Positions 9,396 through 17,973 of a stretch of 64,000 nt of DNA are shown piece by piece (the stretch's first letter is position 1; each line of letters starts with the position of its first letter). The DNA comes from JAWVFK01 sp033856175 (GTDB lineage Bacteria > Actinomycetota > Thermoleophilia > Solirubrobacterales > 70-9). Location of the stretch: the NCBI GenBank assembly GCA_033856175.1, contig JAWVFK010000020.1, positions 1-64,000 of the forward strand, given 5' to 3'. A program made the translations under genes and the position numbers. The notes beneath the pieces are model-generated. The model saw only the letters and a program-made list of their open reading frames with translations, was not told the DNA's origin and searched no databases.

Positions 9396-10352
9396 CTAGC
9401 CGGTCGCTGCGGCCGCGCGGTAGCGCGGGAAGAAGTCACTCTCGGGGGCGGAGCGGCTGAGCTCCTCGCTGAGCTCCTGGTACTTGGCGGCGTCGCAGAC
9501 GATCTCGTGGGTGTGGAAGGGCTCCTCGCGGTTGGCGAAGCCGCGCTTGAAGGCCTCGAGGCTGTCGCCCGGGCGAGCGCCGCCGCCGAGGCTCAACGAC
9601 ACCTCCAGCTCGGCCGCCAGCTCGATCTTGGCCTCGATCAGGTTCTTCATCGGCGACGCCGTCAGGTGGGAGTCCGCCGTGCCGCTGAGGTAGTAGTGGA
9701 GATAGCCGTCGCTGAGCGCCGCGATCGAGCCGGCGACGATCTCGCCCTCGGGGGCGAGGGCGAGCAGCAGCCAGGCACGCTCCGCGCCGATCGCCGCGGC
9801 GAAGTAGTCGCTGTCGAAGAAGTAGCGCGCGGCGGCCTCGGTGCGCTCCATCGTCTGGCGATAAGCGCGCTCGAAGGCGGCGCGCTGACTCGCGTCGACG
9901 TCGGGCCCGGGGATCGTCTCGACCCGCCAGCCGTCGCGAAGGTTGCGCCGCACCTGCTGGCGGTCGCTCATCCGGCTCTTGCGCGGCAGCGCCGGGTCGG
10001 CGATCTGGACATGCGTTCTCATCGTGCCCCCCGTGAAGCACACCCCCTCGCCGATCCGGTCGCGGACGAAGACGCTGACGAGACCGGTTTGACTCCAGTC
10101 GACGGCCGCGGGGTCGATGGCGGGGGTCGAGCTGCCGCCGGGATAGCCGTAGGGCGAGCTGGCGTCGCGGCCGTCGCCGCCGGGGATCTCGCGGACGACC
10201 ACGGGCAGCGCCAGCTCCTCGCCGACGCGCAGCGTGTGGGTGACGCCCTCGGCGGCGAGAAACGACGGCGAGCGGAAGAACTCCTCCGAGGCCGAGGCCG
10301 CGCCGCCGTCGGCGATCAGCTCGGCCGCCCGCTCGCCGGGGCCGGCGCTCAT
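9396..10352 (-). CDS. FemAB/GNAT-like acyltransferase (BioF2-like domain)
   Basis: A 318-residue protein starting at ATG 10352, whose start overlaps the end of the upstream acetyltransferase gene (ATGA-type coupling). The central part (about 150-290) reads like an Acetyltransf_6/FemAB fold: AAFERAYRQTMERTEAAARYFF, AWLLLALAPEGEIVAGSIAAL, LHYYLSGTADSHL and a final SLSLGGGARPGDSLEAFKRGF. Such proteins transfer amino-acyl or acyl groups onto peptidoglycan precursors or glycans. It is the distal gene of the polysaccharide run, so glycan or sugar modification is the natural inference. The exact acceptor is unknown. Confidence 0.8.
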   Translation of the reverse strand: MSAGPGERAAELIADGGAASASEEFFRSPSFLAAEGVTHTLRVGEELALPVVVREIPGGDGRDASSPYGYPGGSSTPAIDPAAVDWSQTGLVSVFVRDRIGEGVCFTGGTMRTHVQIADPALPRKSRMSDRQQVRRNLRDGWRVETIPGPDVDASQRAAFERAYRQTMERTEAAARYFFDSDYFAAAIGAERAWLLLALAPEGEIVAGSIAALSDGYLHYYLSGTADSHLTASPMKNLIEAKIELAAELEVSLSLGGGARPGDSLEAFKRGFANREEPFHTHEIVCDAAKYQELSEELSRSAPESDFFPRYRAAAATG

Positions 10353-10876
10353 CGCTCCGCCGGCGCCAGCTCGTCGCGCAGCAGCCCCCAGAGCTCGACG
10401 TCGATGAGCGCCTCGCCGCGGCGGACATGGGCGCGCAGGGTCCCCTCCTGGCGAAAGCCGAGCGAGGCGAAGACGTGGCGCGAAGCGTCGTTGGAGCTGA
10501 GGATGCGGGCGTAGACGCGATGGGCGCCGAGCGTCTCGAACGCCTGCTCGACGGTCAGTCTCAGCGCCTGGGCGGCGAGGCCGCGGCCGCGGGCCAGCGG
10601 CGCCAGCAGGATGCCGACCTCGGGAGCGATCTGGCCGCCGAGGCCGTAGAGCGCGGTGAAGCCGGCCGCTGTGTCGAGACCGGGCACCTCCAGCGCCCAC
10701 TTGCGGTCCTCCCCTACCTCGGCCGCCGCCCGTTCGACCCAGTCGCGCGCATCCTCGGCCGAGAACGAGGCTCGCTGCTCGAGCAGAGCGGCTGTCGTCG
10801 CGGCGTCGTTGAACCAGGAATGGACCGCGGCGACGTCGTCGGGCTCGAAGCGCCGCAGGGTGACGGTCGCCTCCAT
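10349..10876 (-). CDS. RimJ/RimL-type GNAT N-acetyltransferase
   Basis: A 175-residue GNAT protein of the Acetyltransf_3 type: LRRFEPDDVAAVHSWFND at the N-terminus, VGILLAPLARGRGLAAQALRL (acetyl-CoA pyrophosphate loop R-G-R-G-L at about 96-100) and the closing YARILSSNDASRHVFASLGF with EGTLRAHVRRGEALIDVELW. The start at 10876 is fixed by the ATGA overlap with the upstream sugar transferase. RimJ/L-like proteins modify protein N-termini, but PseH- and WecD-like members acetylate nucleotide amino-sugars. The location beside a phosphosugar transferase, with a WbpM-like dehydratase in the locus, favours a sugar acetyltransferase (inference). Confidence 0.88.
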   Translation of the reverse strand: MEATVTLRRFEPDDVAAVHSWFNDAATTAALLEQRASFSAEDARDWVERAAAEVGEDRKWALEVPGLDTAAGFTALYGLGGQIAPEVGILLAPLARGRGLAAQALRLTVEQAFETLGAHRVYARILSSNDASRHVFASLGFRQEGTLRAHVRRGEALIDVELWGLLRDELAPAER

Positions 10877-11439
10877 CAGCTCGTCGTCAGGCCGCGGCCG
10901 CTGAGCAGCAGGCCAATCGTGCGGGCGAGGATCCTGACGTCGAGCCAGAGCGAGCGATGGTCGACGTACCAGACGTCCAGCTCTATCCGCTCGCTCCAGG
11001 GCAGGGCGACGCGGCCGTTGACCTGCGCCCAGCCGGTCAGCCCGGGCTTGACCTCGAGCCGGCGGCGCTGGCGGTCGTCGTAGGCCGCGACCTGCGACTC
11101 GATCGTCGGGCGCGGGCCGACGATCGACATCTCGCCGCGCAGGACGTTGAGTAGGTTCGGCAGCTCGTCGAGCGAGAAGCGCCGCAGCAGGGCGCCGACG
11201 CGGGTGACGCGGGGATCGTCGTGGGTGACGGGGACGTCGCCGGTCATCGAGTCGGCCCCGGCGACCATAGTCCGCAGCTTGAACATCTCGAAGGGGCGTC
11301 CGTCCTTGCCGACACGGCGCTGACGATAGATCGGCGAGCCGGCGCTCTCGATCCGGATCGCCAGCATCGCCAACGCAAGCAGCGGTGAGGCGAGGGTCAG
11401 GCAGACGATCGCGACGAGAACGTCGAAGGGGCGGGTCAT
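10876..11439 (-). CDS. Undecaprenyl-phosphate phosphosugar transferase (initiating sugar transferase)
   Basis: A 187-residue bacterial sugar transferase of the small monotopic phosphoglycosyl transferase class. After MTRPFD there is one hydrophobic segment (residues 7-28), then the family blocks SPIYRQRRVGKDGRPFEMFKLRTM (30-58), TRVGALLRRFSLDELPNLLNVLRGEMSIVGPRP (78-111, with the catalytic Asp-Glu of SLDELP) and KPGLTGWAQVNGR (131-143). It transfers a sugar-1-phosphate from a nucleotide sugar to undecaprenyl phosphate, starting repeat-unit assembly at the inner membrane face. The start overlaps the stop of the upstream glycosyltransferase by 4 nt. Confidence 0.95.
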   Translation of the reverse strand: MTRPFDVLVAIVCLTLASPLLALAMLAIRIESAGSPIYRQRRVGKDGRPFEMFKLRTMVAGADSMTGDVPVTHDDPRVTRVGALLRRFSLDELPNLLNVLRGEMSIVGPRPTIESQVAAYDDRQRRRLEVKPGLTGWAQVNGRVALPWSERIELDVWYVDHRSLWLDVRILARTIGLLLSGRGLTTS

Positions 11440-12557
11440 CTCGCCCCCTCGGCCTTCTCCCACGCCGCCTGGGGCCCGAGCCGCATCCGGTCCCAGAAGC
11501 CGGCGGCGATCGAGGCGGTGACGAGGACGTAGTAGCGAGCGATCCGCAGCGGCTTCGCCGGCACGACACCGGCCAGAGCGGCGGCGAGCAGCAGCGCCAG
11601 CTGAGCGACCAATGTCACTGCGTAGATCGGGTCGTGACCCAGCAGGGTGACGTTCGTCGCCAGCGCCAGCAGGTGCAGCAGCGGCGAGGCGTAGCGGATG
11701 CCACGGTGGGAGAGCACCTCGAAGGCGTAGAGCGGCGTGTAGCCGCGCATCGAGAGCATCCCCTCGCCGACCAGCACGTCCCAGAGGCCGCGCATCATCC
11801 GCCGCTTGCGGGCGAACTCGCTCTCGAGCGTCGGCACCAGCTTCTCGTCGGCACGGGCCGAGGGCTCGTAGACGCACTGCCAGCCGCGCTTGGTCAGCGC
11901 CGGCGGCAGCGAGAGGTCGTGGCTGCCCGTCGGCTCGAGGGCGACGTAGGCCTCGCGGCGGATCGCGTAGATCGCGCCGTTGCCGGCCGTGACCCCTTCG
12001 AGCAGGGACTCGCGCTCGCGGACCCACATCTCGTAGCGCCAGTAGAGGCCCTCCTGGTTGTCGCCCTCGGCGTCGTGGAAGACGACCTGGCCGCAGACGT
12101 AGCCGACCGGCTCCTCGCTGAGCCTGTCGACCAGCCGCCGCAGCGCGTTCGAGCGCCAGATGCTGTTGGCGTCGGAGAAGGCGACGATCTCGCCGGCGCT
12201 GCGCTCGACGGCGGCGTTCTGGGCGGCGGTCTTGCCGAGCCGCGGCAGGTCGAGGACGACGTCGGCGCCCGCCGCCCGCGCCCGCTCGACTGTGCGGTCG
12301 CCGGAGCCGTCGGAGGCGACGATGATCTCCAGCCGGTCGCGCGGATAGTCGAGCTCGAGCGCGTTGGCGACCTTGGCCTCGATCACCGCCTCCTCGTCGT
12401 GGGCGGCGATGACCAGCGAGACCATCGGCGAGTCGGTGGGGAAGCTCCAGCTGCGCGCGCGCCCCCGGGTCAGGGCGCCGAGCAGTAGCGGATAGCCGAC
12501 GTGGGTGAAGGCCAGCAGGCCGGCGGAGATCCAGAAGACGATCGCGAGCACGATCAT
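11436..12557 (-). CDS. Membrane glycosyltransferase, family 2
   Basis: A 373-residue GT2 enzyme with an N-terminal membrane helix (residues 1-30) and hydrophobic helices at the C-terminus (about 285-350). The GT-A core shows VSLVIAAHDEEAVIEAKVAN (about 47-66), IIVASDGSGDRTVERA (nucleotide-sugar site), IVAFSDANSIW (the DxN/DxD metal site), GVTAGNGAIYAIRREAY and the KRRMMRGLWDVL segment in the QxxRW position. It extends a lipid-linked sugar on the cytoplasmic side. It lies between the GT4 gene and the initiating transferase and overlaps the latter by 4 nt, so the three are co-translated. Confidence 0.93.
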   Translation of the reverse strand: MIVLAIVFWISAGLLAFTHVGYPLLLGALTRGRARSWSFPTDSPMVSLVIAAHDEEAVIEAKVANALELDYPRDRLEIIVASDGSGDRTVERARAAGADVVLDLPRLGKTAAQNAAVERSAGEIVAFSDANSIWRSNALRRLVDRLSEEPVGYVCGQVVFHDAEGDNQEGLYWRYEMWVRERESLLEGVTAGNGAIYAIRREAYVALEPTGSHDLSLPPALTKRGWQCVYEPSARADEKLVPTLESEFARKRRMMRGLWDVLVGEGMLSMRGYTPLYAFEVLSHRGIRYASPLLHLLALATNVTLLGHDPIYAVTLVAQLALLLAAALAGVVPAKPLRIARYYVLVTASIAAGFWDRMRLGPQAAWEKAEGAR

Positions 12558-12590
12558 CCAGACGGGTGGTTCCGGGACGCCACGGGCCGA

Positions 12591-13697
12591 TTATCCGAGA
12601 AGCCGCCGATAGAGCGCGAGCGTCTGCTCCGCCACCGAGTCCCAGGAGTAGGGGCCGTTGGCTGCGACCAGCGCCGCCGCCGCCAGCCGGCTGCGCTCGT
12701 GGTCGTCGGCCAGCAGCTCGGCGAGGACGGCCTGCAGAGCGGCCACATCCCCCGGGGGGACGATCCGCGCCGCGCCGTGCTCGGCCATCTCGGCGAAGCC
12801 GCCGACGTTGGAGAGGACCATCGGCTTGCCGAAGGCGAGCGCCGTGTAGAGGACGCCCGACTGCTCGGCGTCGGTGTAGGGCAGGACGACGAGATCGGCG
12901 CGGCGGAAGTAGGCCGGCAGCTCGGCGTCGGTGATGAAGCGGGGGACGAAGCGAACGGTGGCGCGGCAGCGCGCCGCTAGCTCGTAGAGGGGCTCGAGCG
13001 GCATCCGCGGCATGCCGACGATCCAGAGCTCGGCGCCCTCGATCCCGCGGAAGGCCTCGAGCAGGACGTCCGTGCCCTTGTAATCGCGAATCAGGCCGAA
13101 GGCGAGGACGACCGGGGCGGTCGTCGCGGCAAGCTCGTCGGGCAGCGGGGCGGCGTCGGCCTGGATCAGATAGTCGAGGGCGCCGTGGGGGATGACGTGG
13201 ATCCGCTCCTCGGCGAGGCCGACCTCGTCGCGCAGCCGGCGGGCGCCGTGCTTGGAGTGGGCGATCACCGCGTCGAAGGCGCCGAGCGCTCGTCGCGTGC
13301 GGCGGAGCTCGCTCGCTCGGGCATTGGCCTTGGCGATGTGGTGGGCGGTGAAGACGCGCGCCGGCGCCGGCGGCAGCAGCCGCTGGTCGAGCGCCGGCAC
13401 GGTCAGCCACTGGTAGTGGGCGACGTCAGCGTCGATGCCGGCCCGGCGGTGGCGCAGCATGTCGCCGAGGTGCTCGGCGAGCTTGAAGGCGCGCCGGCCG
13501 GGCGCCTCGAGGCCGCGAGCGGCGCTGCGGCGGTAGAACGCCTCCTCGACGCGGTATCCCTGCGGCTCGGCCACCGGCCCGTAGAGAAAGCGGCTGGTCA
13601 GCAGCTCGACGTCAGCGCCCGCGCGGGCCAGCGCCGCGCAGAGCGAGCGGTCATACGGCGGCGTGAATGCCGAGGGGTCGACGATCTGGACACGCAT
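12591..13697 (-). CDS. Glycosyltransferase family 4
   Basis: A 368-residue GT-B enzyme. The N-terminal Rossmann half has PPYDRSLCAALARAGADVELLT and VFTAHHIAKAN. The C-terminal donor half has VVLAFGLIRDYKGTDVLLEAF (the GRxxxxKG position), FVPRFITDAELPAYFRRADLVVLPY and the EX7E-like stretch EQSGVLYTALAFGKPMVLSNVGG. It transfers a sugar from a nucleotide donor to the growing lipid-linked glycan. It is the first gene of the run toward the initiating transferase. Its ATG is only 17 bp from a divergent GT2 start. A CAGAAT hexamer lies 8 nt upstream, compatible with a leaderless start. Confidence 0.94.
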   Translation of the reverse strand: MRVQIVDPSAFTPPYDRSLCAALARAGADVELLTSRFLYGPVAEPQGYRVEEAFYRRSAARGLEAPGRRAFKLAEHLGDMLRHRRAGIDADVAHYQWLTVPALDQRLLPPAPARVFTAHHIAKANARASELRRTRRALGAFDAVIAHSKHGARRLRDEVGLAEERIHVIPHGALDYLIQADAAPLPDELAATTAPVVLAFGLIRDYKGTDVLLEAFRGIEGAELWIVGMPRMPLEPLYELAARCRATVRFVPRFITDAELPAYFRRADLVVLPYTDAEQSGVLYTALAFGKPMVLSNVGGFAEMAEHGAARIVPPGDVAALQAVLAELLADDHERSRLAAAALVAANGPYSWDSVAEQTLALYRRLLG

Positions 13698-13714
13698 CAG
13701 CGACGATTCTGACC

Positions 13715-14650
13715 GTGCTCCTCTCCTACTGCGTCGTCAACACCAGCGGCCGCGAGCTGCTGCTCGCCTGTCTGGAGGCAATCGAGCGAACGGCTCCCGA
13801 GGGCGTCGAGCGCGAGGTGCTCATCCTCGACAACGCCTCCGGCGACGGCTCGCCAGAGGCCGCTCGAGCCCTCGGCCGTGACTACCGGCTCTTCGAGCTG
13901 CCGCGGCGCCAGGGCAAGGCCGAGAACGACAGCCTCCTTCTGGCCGAGGCGCACGGCGAGTACTGCCTGCTGCTGAACGAGGACTCGGAGCTGGGGCCAG
14001 GGGCGCCGGCGGCGCTGCTGGCAGCGCTCGAGGCCGACCCCGGCGCAGCGGTCGCCGGCGCGCGGCTGCTCGCCCCGGACGGCAGCCCGCAGCCGTGTGC
14101 CTGGCGGCTGCCCGGGCTTGGCGCCGCGCTGGCCGGCGCGTTGATGCTGCACCGGGCGCTGGTCACACAGAGCGGCGGCGATTCGACGCGGGCGGTCGGC
14201 TGGGTGCAGTCGAGCGCGATGCTCGTTCGCCGTCAGGCCGCCGAGGCGGTCGGCTATCTCGACCCGGACTTCTTCGTCTACTCCGACGAGACCGACTTCT
14301 GCAAGCGGCTCGGCGACGCCGGCTGGCGGATCCTCTTCGTGCCGGCGGCGACGGCAGTCCATCACGAGCAGCTCTCCACCGACCATCGCCCCGGCGACCA
14401 TCGGATCGTCGAGTTCCACCGCAACCGCGACCTCTACCTGCGCAAGCACCACGGGCGCCTCAGCGCGCTGATCGCCCGGCCACTGCTCGCCTGGCCCTAT
14501 CTGCTGCGGGCGCTGGCGGCGCTCGTCCTTCCCGGCCACAGCCCGCGGCGCTACCTGCTGCATGCGCGCCAGGCGCTTCGCCCCGGCCGCGGCGAGGGGG
14601 TCCGGGAGGCCGCGGCGGCGCTCAACCGGCGTCTCGACGCCGGTCGCTGA
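13715..14650 (+). CDS. Glycosyltransferase family 2 (rhamnosyltransferase-like)
   Basis: The only plus-strand gene inside the minus-strand polysaccharide locus. The GTG at 13715 gives a 311-residue protein beginning MLLSYCVVNTSGRELLLACL. The GT-A core shows EVLILDNASGDGS, YCLLLNEDSELGPGAP (metal site), SAMLVRRQAAEAVGYLDPDFFVYSDETDFCKRLGDAGWRI and a late HHEQ. This is the WbbL/RfbF-like pattern that often adds rhamnose or similar 6-deoxysugars. Frame-compatible upstream starts fall inside the divergent GT4 gene and are not believable. It ends 11 bp before the convergent flippase gene. Donor and acceptor cannot be read from sequence. Confidence 0.9.
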   Translation: MLLSYCVVNTSGRELLLACLEAIERTAPEGVEREVLILDNASGDGSPEAARALGRDYRLFELPRRQGKAENDSLLLAEAHGEYCLLLNEDSELGPGAPAALLAALEADPGAAVAGARLLAPDGSPQPCAWRLPGLGAALAGALMLHRALVTQSGGDSTRAVGWVQSSAMLVRRQAAEAVGYLDPDFFVYSDETDFCKRLGDAGWRILFVPAATAVHHEQLSTDHRPGDHRIVEFHRNRDLYLRKHHGRLSALIARPLLAWPYLLRALAALVLPGHSPRRYLLHARQALRPGRGEGVREAAAALNRRLDAGR

Positions 14651-14661
14651 CGGCGCGGCGC

Positions 14662-16218
14662 CTACGTCCTCAGGTCCTCGTCGCGCGCCTCGGACTCGAG
14701 CACCTCGGCGGCGAAGCCTTCGCCGCTGCCGCTGGCCACGCCGGCGGGCGCCGCGCGCAGGGAGCGCAGCCGCGCCGCGACCTGGCGCGGGCTCAGCAGG
14801 GCGCCGAGCGCCGAGCGCTCCGCCGCGGTGAAGAAGCCGCTCAGCCAGAGCGCCAGCGGATAGGTAGCCCAGAGGCCGACCCGGGCGAGCAGGCCGGCGG
14901 CGCCGTGCTTGGGCGCGAGCAGCTCGCCGGCGGCGATCAGCGCAGCGGCCGTGGCGATCACCTGCAGCAGTCGCCACCACTGGTAGGGGACGCTGAACAG
15001 GCGGCGGGTGAACAGGTACATCAGCACGAGGACGACGACGTAGGAGGCGATCAGCGCGACCGCGGCGCCGATGAACCCCATCCGCGGCACGAGCAGCAGG
15101 TTGAGGCCGACGTTGACCGCCAGCGCGGCGCCGGTGGCGGGGAAGTTGAACTCGGTCCGGCCGCTGCGGCCGAGGATGACGACGAGCACCAGATAGAGGC
15201 CGTAGAGGACGATCGCCGTCGCCAGCGGCCCCACCCCCTTGAAGGCGGCGAAGAACTGCGGGGCGGCGAAGACGTGCAGCAGCCAGCGCGACAGCAGCCA
15301 CATCCCGGTGACGACGAAGGCGCAGATCGCCGCGAAGTAGCTGACGACGAGCGCGTAGGTGCGCCGAGCCTCGCCGTCGTCGCTGATCGAGTAGGCCAGC
15401 GGCGGCCAGGCGAGCTGGAAGCCGCGGACGAGGATGTTGATCGCCTGGGCGAACTTCAGGCCCAGCGAGTAGAGCCCCGCCTCGGCGAGGCCGGCGCTGC
15501 GGACGATGACGATCCGGTCGATCAGGTTGAGCGAGTAGAGCGAGAGCTCGGCCGGCATCGTCGGCAGGCCGAAGCGGACCATCCGCCGCAGCAGCCCGGG
15601 TTCGGGCCAGAGGGCCAGCCGGCGGCGCTGGCTGAGCAGGAGGACGAGGAGGAAGCCGCCGGTCGAGGCGAAGTTGCCGAGTAGCAGGCCGTGGGCGCCC
15701 TGGCCGAGGCCGATGACGAGGTAGACGGTCAGCGGGATCGTGATCAGCGTGTCGCCGATCGTCACCGCCAGGAAGGCCTTGGCGCGCTCGTCGAGGCGGT
15801 ACAGCGTCAGCAGGAACTCGGTCATCGTGAAGATCCAGAGGCCGAGGATCGCGACGCGCGCAAGGCCGGCGTCCTCGTGGCCCAGCAGGGCGCTGGAGAT
15901 CGGCCCGGCGGCGGCGAGGGCGGCCGCCGCCCCGGCCGTCGCCGTCCAGAAGAGCGAGGCGAAGGCGGTCGAGACGACGGCGCCGCGGTCCTCGCCCCCC
16001 TGGTAGTAGAAGCGCATCACCGCCTCGAGGACGCCGAGGCGGATGACGATGCTGGTCGCGATGACGACCGAGAGCAGCACCTCGGCGGCGCCGTAGTCCG
16101 ACGGGCTCAGATGGCGTGTATAGAGCGGTAGCAGGGCGACGGCGACGAGCTTCGAGAGGATGCTCGAGGCGGTGTAGGCGGCGCCTGTGGTCGCCAGCCG
16201 TCGCAGGTACTGAGCCAC
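14662..16218 (-). CDS. Wzx-like polysaccharide flippase (MOP superfamily)
   Basis: A 518-residue polytopic protein with about 12-14 hydrophobic helices. The N-terminus AAYTASSILSKLVAVALLPLYTRHLSPSDYGAAEVL is the standard MOP/RfbX opening, and an internal repeat of the fold appears at LKFAQAINILVRGFQLAWPPLAY. It should flip undecaprenyl-linked repeat units across the membrane. The C-terminal tail after about residue 485 is soluble and acidic. It starts with GTG 4 bp after the polymerase stop, so the two are one transcription unit. The family also contains teichuronic and peptidoglycan flippases, but its neighbours favour capsule or exopolysaccharide. Confidence 0.92.
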   Translation of the reverse strand: MAQYLRRLATTGAAYTASSILSKLVAVALLPLYTRHLSPSDYGAAEVLLSVVIATSIVIRLGVLEAVMRFYYQGGEDRGAVVSTAFASLFWTATAGAAAALAAAGPISSALLGHEDAGLARVAILGLWIFTMTEFLLTLYRLDERAKAFLAVTIGDTLITIPLTVYLVIGLGQGAHGLLLGNFASTGGFLLVLLLSQRRRLALWPEPGLLRRMVRFGLPTMPAELSLYSLNLIDRIVIVRSAGLAEAGLYSLGLKFAQAINILVRGFQLAWPPLAYSISDDGEARRTYALVVSYFAAICAFVVTGMWLLSRWLLHVFAAPQFFAAFKGVGPLATAIVLYGLYLVLVVILGRSGRTEFNFPATGAALAVNVGLNLLLVPRMGFIGAAVALIASYVVVLVLMYLFTRRLFSVPYQWWRLLQVIATAAALIAAGELLAPKHGAAGLLARVGLWATYPLALWLSGFFTAAERSALGALLSPRQVAARLRSLRAAPAGVASGSGEGFAAEVLESEARDEDLRT

Positions 16219-16221
16219 GCG

Positions 16222-17973
16222 CTAGGCCCGGCTCGGCCCCAGCCAGGCGACCCCCGTGGCGCGCCTGGCCGGCTGGGGCGCGAGCTGGGAATCAAGCGGG
16301 CCGGCCGAGAGGACCACGGCGAAGGCGAGCAGCGCCCAGGTCAGCGGGTCGGTGAGAAAGGCGGCGTAGGTCATCGAGTGGACGATCATCGCCACGAAGG
16401 CGGCGGCGACGGCGGCGCGGGCGACGAGCCAGTCTGTCGGCGGCGGCGCCCTGCCGGTGACATCTGCGGTGACATCCGCGGTGCCAGCGCCCCGTCGCGG
16501 CCAGCCCGGCATCGCCCCGCGCAGGCCGCCCACCAGCACGGTCAGGGCCGCCGCCAGCAGCGCCAGGTAGACGACGATGCCGACGGCCCCCTGCTCGGCG
16601 GCGATCGTCACCGGCTCGGTGTGGGAGGCGGCGACGCTGCTGTTGCGCTTGGACTCCTGACGAAAGCTCTGCACGAACGAGCCCGAGCCGAAGCCGAGCA
16701 CGGGGCGGCGTCGGGCGAGCTCGATGCCGCCGCGAACGAGATCGGCGCGGCCGCTGGTCGTCTTGTCGAGCGCCTTCTCCGAGCCGAGCTGGAACTTGAT
16801 CTGGCTGCCGAAGGCGACGAGGTAGACGAGCGCCGCGATCGCCGCCAGCGCCGCGATCACCGCGGTCCAGCGCACGCTCCAGCGCAGCGCCGCCAGGACG
16901 ACGAGGCCCGCCAGCAGCGCGACGAGGCTCGACTGCGAGAAGGTCAGCACCAGCGCCACCCAGAGGATCGCCGTGGTGATCGCCGCCGCCAGTGCCGTCC
17001 GGCGGCTGCGCGCCCAGAGCATCGCCGCGACGACGGCGAGGATCGCCAGCGAGAGGAAGCGGCCGAAGATGTTGGGGTCCCAGAAGAGCGAGTTGACGCG
17101 GAAGAAGCGGTGGAACTCGTTGGCGACGATGACCTCGTGGTTCCAGAAGAGGTGGTGGGTCGCCAGCTGGGCGAAGGCGATCAGCGACAGGGCCACCGCC
17201 TCGATGGCCACCACTGCGAGCAGTTGCCTGAAGAGGCGGTGGGTCCAGGGGGCGTCTAGGAGTTGGCGGGTCATTAGGGCGAAGGGGGCTAGGAAGAAGC
17301 CGGCTGTTTCGGTTGCCTTGTCCAGGTCTTGGGAGTAGGTGGCTTGGAGGGCGTAGAGGACTATTGCTGTGGCCAGGACTAGGACCAGGGCTTTTGGTGC
17401 TCGGGCTAGGGACCATGGGTTTCGGGCCGCGGGTCCTGTCCCGGTAACGATCCCCCACGGCTGCGGTGTCGGCGCTCCTCGCCGCGGGGGCCCCTTTACC
17501 GGGCCACCCGCGGCAGACGCGTCGGCGCGCCCGGGCGTATTTTTTCTCTCGGTAGTGGGCAACCCTGGATTGGCTCGCCATGCTCGCCAAGCGGCGGCCA
17601 GGGCGCCGGCGGCTATGACCAGATAGAGCGGTAGGAGGAGGTTTGCGGTTTGGCCGCCGGCGCCTAGGGGGATGCGGAAGGGGAGGACGGCGACTATTGC
17701 CAAGGGGAGCAGGGGCGGGCGGTGGTGGAAGACAGGGGTCAGGACTGCGATTGCTATTGCGGCGGCTGCTGTGATTGCGGCTAGGCGGGTGGGGTGGGCT
17801 CTTAGGGCCTCCAGGGCTGGGCGGTGCCATAGCTCGATGGTTAGGAGGGGGGCGAGGATCGCCAGGGACGCCAGCATTGCTGTGGCGCGGGTGCGGGGGG
17901 CCGGGGCTATCAGCGCCGTGGCTGCCAGCAGGCAGGTGGCCATTACGCCTGCGGCTTGGACGGTGTTGCTCAC
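16222..17973 (-). CDS. O-antigen ligase/polymerase family membrane protein (Wzy-like)
   Basis: A 583-residue polytopic protein. The GTG start at 17973 overlaps the upstream stop by one nucleotide (TAGTG). The Wzy_C-type periplasmic loop is recognisable near the C-terminus: TSGRADLVRGGIELARRRPVLGFGSGSFVQSF, followed by SHTEPVTIAAEQGAVGIVVYL, as in the O-antigen ligase family. It would polymerise or ligate flipped repeat units outside the membrane. The first part (17250-17973) uses A-ending codons (CTA, ATA, GCA, CAA) much more than the rest and its neighbours, and it contains an 87-bp palindromic element that encodes a charged linker (RKNTPGRADASAAGGPVKG) between membrane segments. Confidence 0.88.
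   Translation of the reverse strand: MSNTVQAAGVMATCLLAATALIAPAPRTRATAMLASLAILAPLLTIELWHRPALEALRAHPTRLAAITAAAAIAIAVLTPVFHHRPPLLPLAIVAVLPFRIPLGAGGQTANLLLPLYLVIAAGALAAAWRAWRANPGLPTTERKNTPGRADASAAGGPVKGPPRRGAPTPQPWGIVTGTGPAARNPWSLARAPKALVLVLATAIVLYALQATYSQDLDKATETAGFFLAPFALMTRQLLDAPWTHRLFRQLLAVVAIEAVALSLIAFAQLATHHLFWNHEVIVANEFHRFFRVNSLFWDPNIFGRFLSLAILAVVAAMLWARSRRTALAAAITTAILWVALVLTFSQSSLVALLAGLVVLAALRWSVRWTAVIAALAAIAALVYLVAFGSQIKFQLGSEKALDKTTSGRADLVRGGIELARRRPVLGFGSGSFVQSFRQESKRNSSVAASHTEPVTIAAEQGAVGIVVYLALLAAALTVLVGGLRGAMPGWPRRGAGTADVTADVTGRAPPPTDWLVARAAVAAAFVAMIVHSMTYAAFLTDPLTWALLAFAVVLSAGPLDSQLAPQPARRATGVAWLGPSRA
17427..17513. repeat. 87-bp rod-like palindromic element inside wzy-like gene
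   Basis: Nested inverted repeats: CCGCGGGT (17427-17434) pairs with ACCCGCGG (17506-17513); CCCGGTAA (17440-17447) with TTACCGGG (17496-17503); CCCCC (17452-17456) with GGGGG (17486-17490); CGGC (17458-17461) with GCCG (17481-17484). The reading frame stays open through it. It resembles in shape, but not sequence, the element in yidD. Confidence 0.7.

Noticed and set aside
13667..13714. Longer N-terminus for the plus-strand GT2
   Set aside because: Would start inside the divergent GT4 gene and adds basic residues before the first beta strand that no GT2 needs.
17528..17545. Terminator-like CGCCCGGGCG palindrome followed by TATTTTTT on the plus strand
   Set aside because: It lies inside the minus-strand polymerase gene, has no loop, and no plus-strand transcript is known to end there; more likely part of the odd-composition segment.
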